From Flabesymbios commensalis (lineage: Eukaryota; Annelida; Polychaeta; Terebellida; Flabelligeridae), in NCBI GenBank assembly GCA_964017125.1, contig OZ024915.1:20362333-20426332 (forward strand): DNA of 64,000 bases, given 5' to 3'. Both the position numbers and the translations under genes were made by a program. Each line of letters begins with the position of its first letter. Positions within the stretch are counted from its first letter, which is position 1. The notes under the pieces are model-generated. The model saw nothing but the letters and a program-made list of their open reading frames with translations, was not told where the DNA came from and did not search any database. Below, piece by piece: positions 55,788 through 64,000 of the stretch.

Positions 55788-56612
55788 GGTGTAACAGTTT
55801 CAGATCACCCCCCCTGTTCAGCACCTCCTGGGGTAATCTGAAACTAGTTTCAAGTTACCCCCTCTAGTTTCAAATTACCCCCCTCAAGTTTACCGGTTAA
55901 TGATAACATTTAAACGCCGATCCCGTTTCTTCATTTTTTATTAGCACATTAAATAAGCCTAACAGCTTTTGAGCATGTTTTTTAGGATAACACGTGACAT
56001 CAAACAACAAGATTTCACAAAATCGTTGACCTACATTTTGTCCAATCTGAATAATTTTCACTCACTTGAAGTTGTGGATCGCGTCGGCGAGACACACCTT
56101 CAAGTAGCCTGTAATTTCAATTAAATAATTTGGCGGTTAAAAGAATAAACATTGACCTTGACTGGACCACGGTGACAAATACACCTGCCGCATTGTACCA
56201 AGTCAATGTGTACTCAGTGAATCGCGACGACCCATCTTTTTCTAATCTGGATCTAACGGTATTTAAGAGGTCAGCAATAATCATATTTGGTGTGTAGGCC
56301 CTATAGTCCTAAATGGGGGAAGGGTCGAATAAAAGAAAAAAATTCAGGCTCAAAATACCGGGGGGGGGGGGGGGTACGTTGAAACTAGTTTCAACGTACC
56401 CCCCGGTACGCTTAACCTAGTTTCAACGTATCCCGGGGGTAATCTGGGGGTAAACTAGGGGAGGTAACTTGAAACTGGTTTTTTTCCAGTTTTAGCGTAC
56501 CGGGGGGTACGTTGAAACTAGTTTCAACGTACCCCCGGTAAGCTGAAGCTAGTTTCAACGTACCCCCCGGTATGCTGAAAGGGGGGTACGCTGGAACGGC
56601 TACACCGGCACT
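55788..56612. mobile_element. TIR element rich in TTGAAACTAGTTTCAA palindromes
   Basis: Ends ACCGGTGTAACAGTTTCAGA and its partner GGTACGCTGGAACGGCTACA CCGG. Near both ends are blocks of TTGAAACTAGTTTCAA with CGTACCCCCCGGTACG (56370-56590) and the related TCTGAAACTAGTTTCAAGTT (55850). A G run of 14 at 56361. A family B MITE is inserted at 55897. Confidence 0.6.
55897..56150. mobile_element. Family B MITE nested in the TIR element
   Basis: TTAA at 55897-55900, altered left end (TGATAACATTTAAACGCCGA), intact hairpin CACTTGAAGTTGTGGATCGC, right TTGGCGGTTAAAAG. Confidence 0.7.
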
Positions 56613-56700
56613 GACATTTAGACCATAGTTTACGTCTATACATAATCCGGTAGATGATCAAAAGATTAACTACCGGCAAGACTAGACGTCACTGTACCTA

Positions 56701-56815
56701 CCCAGCAAAACACGACACATCGACCCAATGTTGGACCAATGCTGGCCAGCCGTCTACGACGTCGACCCAACATTGGTCCAACATTGGGTCGAGGTGCAAC
56801 AAAACAAACACCAGT
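56701..56815. repeat. Family P palindromic MITE
   Basis: CCCAGCAAAACACGACACAT; ATCGACCCAATGTTGGACCA / TGGTCCAACATTGGGTCGA arms; centre CCAGCCGTCTACGACG; right end CAAACACCAGTG. Confidence 0.75.
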
Positions 56816-57080
56816 GACTTCCCATTAGGAAAGTAACCCCTATGTCACCTGATAAGAATTATAGATATATATTGCAAAATAATGTTAAATTTATTAGTAC
56901 AAGATATAAGTGTAATGGTATAACTATATGAATATATGTCCCGACACATCATCCAACTACATGTACACTTGCTAGGCGTCATACATGATGATTCTACAAA
57001 CAAGGACAATATCATTTCTAAATTTTAACTATTATATGGTTAAAAAACTATATATATTAAATAGGCCTAATAGACCATAG

Positions 57081-57318
57081 TTCAACCCTTTAACCGCCGG
57101 TGCCGCATATATTCGGGTTTTCATTTTTTATTAGCACATCAAGTACCACCTTTTAAAAATGTTATGAGACATCAATCAGCAATATTTGAAAACAGTTAAC
57201 CTCCATTTAGTCAAATCTGAATAATTTTCACTCACTTGAAGTTGTGGATCGCGTCAGCGAGACACAACTTCAAGTGGGGGAAAATTCAGATTGAATAATT
57301 TGGCGGTTAAAGGGTTAA
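57081..57318. mobile_element. TTAA MITE, family B, reference copy
   Basis: CCCTTTAACCGCCGGTGCCG and TTTGGCGGTTAAAGGG, exact inverted ends of 13 bp; TTCA at left and TTAA at 57315-57318. Hairpin CACTTGAAGTTGTGGATCGC / CACAACTTCAAGTGGGGG. Confidence 0.88.
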
Positions 57319-58083
57319 AAAACTATCCATAATCCATTATCCGGTGCATGATCAAGGGATTACCTGCACCTAGACTCCTATAAGCGATGGCCAGCTCAAG
57401 ACAGCGCTACCCCTAATGACCTCTTTCCTCGGCCATGCTAGACAAACAGCTTTAACTTCCCCTGTAATAAATAGCTACTGATGTTTACTTTGTTGTGGTA
57501 GAATTTTCGCCACAGTGTGTTGTATATCTTTGTCGTGATATTATTTCGTTGAAAAACTAGCACGTCTGATAATTTAGAAGAATAAAACTATAGAATCGTG
57601 AAATAATAATAAAACATCAGCATAAGCATAGTATGTCCAATATTTGCCAATCAGGGTCTCTATATAATTAGTATTTGTCTCACCAATATATCAAGCTAGG
57701 TAATTATTATTTCCACCATTGATACAGTTTATGGCATTGTGTGGCTCTGCAAAATTAACTACAAGTTACAAGCTAGTTGTTGTTCCGTCTCAAATTCAGT
57801 AATATCAACCAGTGCAAAACTGAGGTCAGTTATTGGCACATCGCGTGCTATAAAACATTATTTTTTAAGACATTTCTACTGTTGATTGTTAACGGCTGGT
57901 TGATGCGACTCGCTAAAACACGTCTTGGGGGAGTGGTGAGCGCATGCGCCGATACTCATATTGCAGACGTTAACCTATATTATTGATTCATAGCCCAAGA
58001 CAATGGTTGTACATCGGGCCAGCGCCTCGGGAATAAGGTTCTATTCTCGGTACAACGTTTGTTTGGCTTGTGCTAGGTGCGCA
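57319..58083. other. Unassigned with a weak family P core
   Basis: TGTACATCGGGCCAGCGCCT near 58005 with AACGTTTGTTTGGC at 58050 is a likely degraded family P copy. Otherwise AT-rich without features. Confidence 0.35.
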
Positions 58084-58189
58084 ACAGTAAACACGGGATG
58101 TTGAACCAATGTTGGTTTAATGTTGGGCCATCGTCTGCGACGATGGCCCAACATTAAACCAACATTGGTTCAACATACGTGTTTGGTGA
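58084..58189. repeat. Family P palindromic MITE, type copy
   Basis: Near-perfect 106-bp palindrome: CAGTAAACACGGGATGTTGA, ACCAATGTTGGTTTAATGTT, GGGCCATCGTCTGCGACGAT and complements, ending CATACGTGTTTGGTG. Across the window this family has the plan C-AGCAAACACG, ACATTGAACCAATGTTGG, TTTAATGTTGGGCCAGCGTC, then the mirror image. No transposase or fixed TSD is evident. Confidence 0.85.
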
Positions 58190-59244
58190 GACATGCTAGG
58201 ATACGTGGAAACACACACACACCACTCAATGAGACGCTGCTTTATATTCAAAATGCCTCATGTTTACATTCTCTGTGAAAAGGAATGGCCACTCATTCAC
58301 TCCATTATCTCCTATATTATGTGCTCTAATTTATATATGTATTTAATAAATTAGCAGAATTAATATTATGTTTATATTATAAATATTAATTTTGAAGAAT
58401 GACGCTTTCCCACTGACTACCATTATACATGGTGTAACTCAGTCGTCTATGAAAGAATAGACACTCCCTTAACGATCCTTACAAAATAATGTAATCAGTT
58501 TTCATTATAACGGTGCAGCCTACATTAAAATAACGTGGTATTTTCAAAATAAAAATGCTGCGATAATATTCGGTGTGCTGCATATAATATTCCCTATAAC
58601 AAGTAACACAAAAAAAATTGTAAATATCGTAAATTAGTTTGTAATGTCTGGAATAATTTTTTTATTGTTAGACAAAACATTACTAAAAATCATTTTGACG
58701 AAGTTTCTATAACGTCATAAATATTGATAGAAGATACATGTACTTAAAAAAAAAATGTCTATCATTTTAAATAAATATGTTCTGAATATTTTCTAGACCC
58801 TACAAGTGAGTGTTTCATAACATTTGCGTGCGCATTCTTTTTTAAATGTTTCCAAAATATTTTGGATTTCTAATCACCCACTTGCATAACAGTTACTGGT
58901 TAATTTAAATGTTCATCCTGATACAATACTTCCACACGCAAAATACCGAAGCTCAGAAGATACCTTACTCTTTTCAATTATGTTCAATAGATTGTTTAGG
59001 AGCAGTGTAGCACGCCCATTCGTTTTAATCAGTTTTGATGCGAAAATCAACGATATACTGTTTTCCGACGAATTGTTTTGAAATAGACTAATAGCCAAAG
59101 TAATATCACATTCCGCCGAACTATGACCAACATACGGTATGCATACAATTAATGTGGCAGTGCTTTTTCTTTTTTATATTTCAAACGATTCAACATGAAT
59201 AATTGTATTCATTTACATACTAAAGGTCACACACACAACATGCT
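58190..59244. other. AT-rich; one unexplained 61-codon frame
   Basis: The minus-strand frame at 58913-59098 (SENSISLIFASKLIKTNGRA, then TLLLNNLLNIIEKSK) is of mixed composition and not a repeat. I recognise no family; it could be a lone exon or chance. Nothing else is seen. Confidence 0.25.
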
Positions 59245-59336
59245 AATAACCCTTACAGCGCGGGTGTCGACTTTAGACGTCAGAATCTGACGTCTGTAGA
59301 CGTCAGATTCTGACGTCTAAAGTCGATTGCCGCGAT
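59245..59336. repeat. Family A MITE, left end
   Basis: TAACCCTTACAGCGCGGGTG and two GACGTC hairpins (TCAGAATCTGACGTCTGTAG); it stops after GATTGCCGCG. As in the 7381 copy, the hairpin is doubled. Confidence 0.7.
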
Positions 59337-59384
59337 TCAGATCTCCAATTTACTGATAATGATATATTTGATATTAAGTCTATT

Positions 59385-59600
59385 ATATCCCGAATGTCAG
59401 AAAATATGACGTCTTTAGCGATATGATTTCCTAAAATATCAGGTCTTTGGAGCTATAATTTCAGAGTATACGATGTCTTTAGAAATATAATTTCACAAAA
59501 TATGCGATATTTAAAGATATGACTTCAGACAATATACATGAAGTCTTTAGATATATGGTTGTATATATGTGAAGTCCTTAAATATATTATTTCAAGTATT
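59385..59600. repeat. Degenerate tandem repeat, about 42 bp
   Basis: Five or so loose copies of AGAAATATAATTTCACAAAA plus GATGTCTTTAG-like sequence. Confidence 0.6.
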
Positions 59601-59883
59601 ACAGCTATAAAAAACAAGAAAGATGCCGTTCAAGCCACAAGGGTTAAAAATGCACGCAATAAATATAAACCACTGTTTGCCAAATTGTTAATTGTCACAT
59701 TAATGTAGGCCAAATTACACCATACATCATATGGCTCAAATCAGCGAATTCTATATTTTAATAATTTACATTCAACTAAATATTTGTTAGTGTTTGATTT
59801 GTGTTGTTATGAAAAGGTAAACGGAAAGATTACAGACTATGTTACAGAATGCCGATTGTATGACACATATTCCACATTGTTTG

Positions 59884-60150
59884 TATTCTGTGAAACTCAA
59901 TGACCTTTACCTCTCTTGTTTTCAGCGAGCTGGCTAATACAATGAAGTATGGGGGAGGGGGTCTTATATAACCTTGTTTTTTCAGCGAGTGACGTCACTG
60001 CGTTTCACAGAATGATGTATGGGGGAGGGGGTGGTACATAACCTTGTTTTCACCGAGTGACGTCACTGCGTTTCACTGAATGATGCATGGGGGAGGGGGT
60101 GGTACATAACCTTGTTTTCACCAAGTGACGTCACTGCGTTTCACAGAATA
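59884..60150. repeat. 68-bp tandem repeat with CRE octamers, bounded by inverted 13-mers
   Basis: Units of ATGTATGGGGGAGGGGGTGG, ACATAACCTTGTTTTCACCG, AGTGACGTCACTGCGTTTCA. The perfect CRE palindrome TGACGTCA occurs at 59990, 60058 and 60126. The whole is bounded by TATTCTGTGAAAC (59884) and GTTTCACAGAATA (60138), which may be ends of one element. Whether any CREB/ATF protein binds is unknown. Confidence 0.7.
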
Positions 60151-60209
60151 ATCATGATTATCAGCTGAAAGGTATGTTGTACAACAACACGTGGGAATGC
60201 ACGCATGGC

Positions 60210-60421
60210 CCAGTAAACACTGGAAAACAAGATACATTCGCCCATTGTTGGATCAATTTTGGTTCAGCGTCGCAGACGCTGGACGAACATTGATCCAACA
60301 ATGGGTCAGTGAATCTTTCATTGTTGGAAAAGACTGTACAGCAACGACTGTCGATTTAATGTTGGGGCAGCGTAGCAGACGGTGGCCCAACATTAAGCCA
60401 ACACAGTCTAGTTTACTGGCC
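60210..60421. repeat. Two family P palindromes side by side
   Basis: First: CCAGTAAACACTGGAAAACA, GCCCATTGTTGGATCAATTT, TCAGCGTCGCAGACGCTGGA. Second: CGATTTAATGTTGGGGCAGC, GTAGCAGACGGTGGCCCAAC, right end GTTTACTGGCC. A 138-codon frame runs through both because the repeat lacks stops; it is not a gene. Confidence 0.65.
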
Positions 60422-60729
60422 ACAGACAGTGACGAATACGAAACTTGGGCCAAAGACCAAATGCATGGTCCACTGAACTCAAACATATATATCATACAAA
60501 CTGAAAATATCAAACCAGTCTGTTGGTTGAAATCACACCAATACCTACTGAATATTGCCCAGACTCTAGAAGGTGTACATTCGGCGATTTCTGTAGAGAC
60601 CAGGTAATTATGTCATTCATGCATTCATTTATCACAGCCCTTATAGGCTTTAAAGGGAATATCTGCATTGTTACGCTAAGATACAAATATGTTGACTGTT
60701 TAATGCTCGCTTGTTGTGTGTAAACAACA

Positions 60730-61930
60730 TAACGTCACCTGAGAACCATAAGCTGCTCAATTACACATTTGGCATGTGCCACCATAACTTCGTGCCATAA
60801 GGAGTTATTTTAGTTGAGTCCCTTGATAAATTACTTAACTTCTCGTGTGGCGAGAGCCATAAGCAGCTCAACTAGTGTAATCCCTCTATTATGATAATGC
60901 AACGGGAGCCATAACCAGCTCAATTGATTTTATCCCTTCCTCATGCTAACTCCACGTCTGATAGAACGGGAGCCATAACCAGCTCAATTGATTTTATCCC
61001 TTCCTCATGCTAACTCCACGTCTGATAGAACGGGAGCCATAACCAGCTCAATTGATTTTATCCCTTCCTCATGCTAACTCCACGTCTGATAGAACGGGAG
61101 CCATAACCTGCTCAATTGATTTTATCCCTTCCTCATGCTAACTCCACGTCTGATAGAACGGGAGCCATAACCTGCTCAATTGATTTTATCCCTTCCTCAT
61201 GCTAACTGCACGTCTGATAGAACGGGAGCCATAACCTGCTCAATTGATTTTATCCCTTCCTCATGCTAACTCCACGTCTGATAGAACGGGAGCCATAACC
61301 TGCTCAATTGATTTTATCCCTTCCTCATGCTAACTCCACGTCTGATAGAACGGGAGCCATAACCTGCTCAATTGATTATCCTAAAGGGAAAAAATAAATT
61401 GAGCAGGTTATGGCTCCGAGAACCAGAACCTACTCAATTGATTATCATACGGGGAATAAATCAATTGAGCAGGTTATGGCTCCGTTGAATTAGACGTATA
61501 AAATCAATTGAGCAGGTTATGAAGTAAGCAAAAGGGATCCCTTCATTTTTAATACCATGGGAGCCATAACCGGCTCAATTGATTTATCCATCCCTTTTAA
61601 ACTGCTTACTTTACTTCTAATACAAAAGGATCCATAACCGGCTCAATTGATTTATCCCTCCCTTGTTATCACTACTTACTTGCCTGTATCTATGCCATTT
61701 TAACTGCAACATCAACAACCATAAGGAGATCAATTAATTTGATACCACATGTTATTATTTGTCTTAAAAATCTTAAAAACTGCTCAAATGATTGATATCT
61801 ATTTGATTGGAGATTTTAATAAAATTACCTAATTTTCTGTGGAACTATAACAAGATCAAGCAACAAAGACTGTTATGGCACAAACCTTGTGTTTTTGTGT
61901 CTTTAGCAGCTTATGGTTCTAAGGTGACGA
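60730..61930. mobile_element. 1.2-kb foldback element of 64-bp units, 9-bp TSD
   Basis: Outer ends TAACGTCACCTGAGAACCAT AAGCTGCT and AGCAGCTTATGGTTCTAAGG TGACGA; flanks TAAACAACA at 60721-60729 and 61931-61939. Inside, about seven nearly identical 64-bp units (GGGAGCCATAACCAGCTCAA, TTGATTTTATCCCTTCCTCA, TGCTAACTCCACGTCTGATA) run to 61375, then units flip strand (AATTGAGCAGGTTATGGCTC at 61395-61525) and flip back near 61560. The terminal repeats are diverged versions of the same AACC(A/T)GCTCAATTGAT core. No coding capacity. Confidence 0.85.
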
Positions 61931-61995
61931 TAAACAACAACGGTTGAGGTTATTCACCTTCCACAGATTCCACAGCTGGGGCATGTATTAACCCC

Positions 61996-62034
61996 TACAG
62001 CACTGGTGTCGACTAAATCGTTTTAACCTTTAGC
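61996..62034. repeat. Family A MITE, short end fragment
   Basis: ATTAACCCCTACAGCACTGG TGTCGACTAAATCG, immediately before a family B copy. Confidence 0.5.
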
Positions 62035-62266
62035 CGCCAAATTATTCAATTGGAATTTTCACCCACTTGAAGTTGTGTTTCGCTGACGCGATCCACAACT
62101 TAAGTGAGTGAAAATTATTCAGATTTGACAAAATGGAAGTCAACTCTTTTCAAATCTTGCTGGTTGATGTCACATTTTATCTTTAACATATTTAAAATGT
62201 GGTACTTAATGTGCTAATAAAAAATGAAAACCCGAATATATGCGACACCGGCGGTTAAAGGGTTAA
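62033..62266. mobile_element. TTAA MITE, family B, inverted
   Basis: TTAA at 62033-62036 and 62263-62266, ends CCTTTAGCCGCC and GGCGGTTAAAGGG, hairpin CACCCACTTGAAGTTGTGTT. Confidence 0.85.
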
Positions 62267-62274
62267 TCCATTTT

Positions 62275-62425
62275 ATCAGCTGATTAAGTCAATTTTATTT
62301 GGAATAAAATGTGTGTTTTAGCATGAAAATTGTCAAATGTTTGGTTTTAAATTAAATACATGCAGTCATTTTCACCCACGTGAAGTTTTCAGTCGCGGTA
62401 GTGAGACACAACTGATGTGATTATT
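62275..62425. repeat. Family B MITE fragment, diverged subtype
   Basis: AAAATGTGTGTTTTAGCATG and TCACCCACGTGAAGTTTTC match the subtype at 6556-6776. Confidence 0.5.
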
Positions 62426-63049
62426 GGTATTGGTTGGTTATTCGACGCCAAAGGGACAGCTAAATTCTTCTGATATCGCAATCTATAGATACACACTGTT
62501 GGAAGTAAAAAATCGTTTCATTATTGTCATAGCTGGCGTTTCATTACAGTAGTTCTAACTATTTTACCATCGTGATCGTACAAATACTATTCAACAATCA
62601 ACTACATGTATATTTGAAGAGATGCAGTTAATAAGTGAAAATAATAGCTTATCTTCTCTTTTCGACCAGGATGGTTCTTTTAAGTCACTTCAAAATATGA
62701 TGTTTAAAACGTGTGTGTGTGTGTTAAAGCTATAGTCCACTGTAAAAATACGCGGGACATAGGGTCCCCAGAATGCCATAGTGGCCCGTGGGTATTCCAC
62801 AATTACCTATCATGCAACACCCACAGCCATCAAACCATGCATCAGGCAAGATAATAATACTGTATGTGATTCATACCCAACACCGCCTTAAGAGCAAGTT
62901 CCCAAATCATAACAAGTCCATATATTTGAGTGACATCTATAAGTAAATAATTCCAATTTAAAAACAAACTTGTTGTGTTATGGCGGGGAGCTGGAAACAG
63001 CTGATCCTCAAGCGCTATATTGGATGTATCAAGGGGTACTGGGATGATT
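62426..63049. other. Unassigned
   Basis: A (GT)n run of 14 at 62709. No gene seen. Confidence 0.3.
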
Positions 63050-63700
63050 GCTAGTAGTGGTCCTTTTCGCCCCCATCCGGGGAGGGTCATTAGAGATATG
63101 TTCCGTCTGTTGCATACTGTACGGCATGGTACGGAAGAACTAGTCTACTGCAATCATACAAGGAAAGCTGCAGCCTCCTCGTATCAGGCCGTAATCTTCA
63201 GGCGGATTGCCAGTGGCGTACCCTGATTCCTCCGCTCATCAGCAGTGCCAGTGAAGCTCTCGCATCAGTGCAGGCGCTGGTGTATGCCGTAGTAGCCTTA
63301 AGTAACCGGCAATAGCGTGTTTGCCATTAGGTGCCTCACGTGGGATGAAAGGAGTTACCCTTCCTATTGTTACTTTGGGACTATGCGACCCGAAGATAGC
63401 GGAGCTGTGCAAATTGCCACAGAGTTTCAGCTTTGAATTGCATAACGAAACCCAAGTCTAAGGCCGTCTGGGCATGTCCGGGGGTAAATCCCTTAGACTT
63501 GCCCAAAACTCCTTATCGGGCGAGCGAAGGATAACGCTCAATAACCCACCATGCCCTATCATCCCCACCCTCACATCATCATCAATACATCATTCATCTC
63601 ATCATTGACTACAACATTATTATTGTATTACAATGTCACTTAAATGACCATTTGTGCCGAAAAGTGACGTAAAGCAATAATTTACTACTACTACTACTGC
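63050..63700 (+). repeat. Interspersed repeat, possibly a LINE end
   Basis: GC-richer than its surroundings, with an abrupt character change near 63050 and a (TAC)n tail at 63679-63697. Contains GGCCGTCTGGGCATGTCCGG, CCTTATCGGGCGAGCGAAGG and the AACCCACCATGCCCTATCAT block shared with 1078-1190. A microsatellite-like tail fits the 3' end of some LINEs; no protein is recognised. Confidence 0.45.
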
Positions 63701-64000
63701 ATGTATTGACAGTGAGAGCGTGAAAACAGTGGAGTACTACTCATAGTCTCGTAATTTGGTTACTCGAGCTTATGCACAGGCAGTGACCATCACACCTGTA
63801 TACCATAGGCCTACACGTGACTAGATAGTTTAATTGTATCTTATTATTGTTATGGGGAGTCATTAGTCGTCGCTATTTATAGACATCGCCCTGCGCATGC
63901 GGATTCCGAAGTTGACTAGGGGTGTAATGTGTGCATGGAATGATTACTGCTCTGGCCAACGAGGAAACTCTTTGGCTTAACTGGCAGCGTTCACGCATCA

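Noticed and set aside
60191-60607. 138-codon plus-strand frame
   Set aside because: It runs across two family P palindromes, and the same peptide style (WSNIGPTLNQQW-like) appears wherever the palindrome occurs, on both strands.

Overview
The window looks like intergenic or intronic DNA from an animal, probably a marine invertebrate. It is AT-rich, has no operons or dense genes, and carries SINEs, APE-type LINEs, PIF/Harbinger and other DNA transposons, many MITEs and minisatellites. The palindrome TAGGCCTA recurs throughout, as it does in many mollusc, echinoderm and hemichordate genomes. I cannot choose between lophotrochozoan and invertebrate deuterostome from sequence alone. I recognise no intact host gene; every protein similarity I see belongs to a transposable element.

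Layout. 1-7 kb: a foldback element with a 9-bp target-site duplication (TSD), an SINE inserted in a MITE, and a 3.5-kb long-inverted-repeat element (L1, 2951-6424). 7.4-13 kb: a 5.3-kb long-inverted-repeat element (L2, 7501-12805) inserted in a TTAA MITE; one of its arms holds a 1.7-kb poly(A)-ended insertion. 13-20 kb: dense MITEs, several nested, plus two more elements with 9-bp TSDs. 20.2-23.9 kb: two abutting minisatellites, the second interrupted by two TTAA foldbacks. 23.9-27.8 kb: a third long-inverted-repeat element (L3) with a decayed minus-strand gene of an XPG/FEN-like nuclease family. 27.8-33.6 kb: a Harbinger transposon with a truncated transposase, an inverted internally deleted relative, and a 633-bp tandem duplication. 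34-42 kb: AT-rich DNA with scattered MITEs. 42.3-45.8 kb: a broken but nearly full-length LINE, followed by a 200-base assembly gap and flanked by inverted arms. 47-54 kb: a second LINE scrap, a 5S-rRNA-like SINE, a 63-bp (3 x 21) minisatellite and a 289-bp tandem duplication. 54-64 kb: an SINE with a clear 12-bp TSD, palindromic repeats, a repeat carrying three CRE octamers, and a 1.2-kb foldback built from 64-bp units.

The main pattern is that most of this DNA falls into a few transposition classes defined by target site. (1) L1, L2 and L3 all start TAGT and sit between 3-bp repeats; L2 and L3 carry pieces of what looks like one gene family. (2) Four otherwise different elements have 9-bp TSDs. 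(3) Four MITE families (A-D here) sit at TTAA. (4) More than 25 short palindromes centred on GGCCAGCGTCGTAGACG (family P) lie across the whole window. Elements inserted in one another give a relative order of events.
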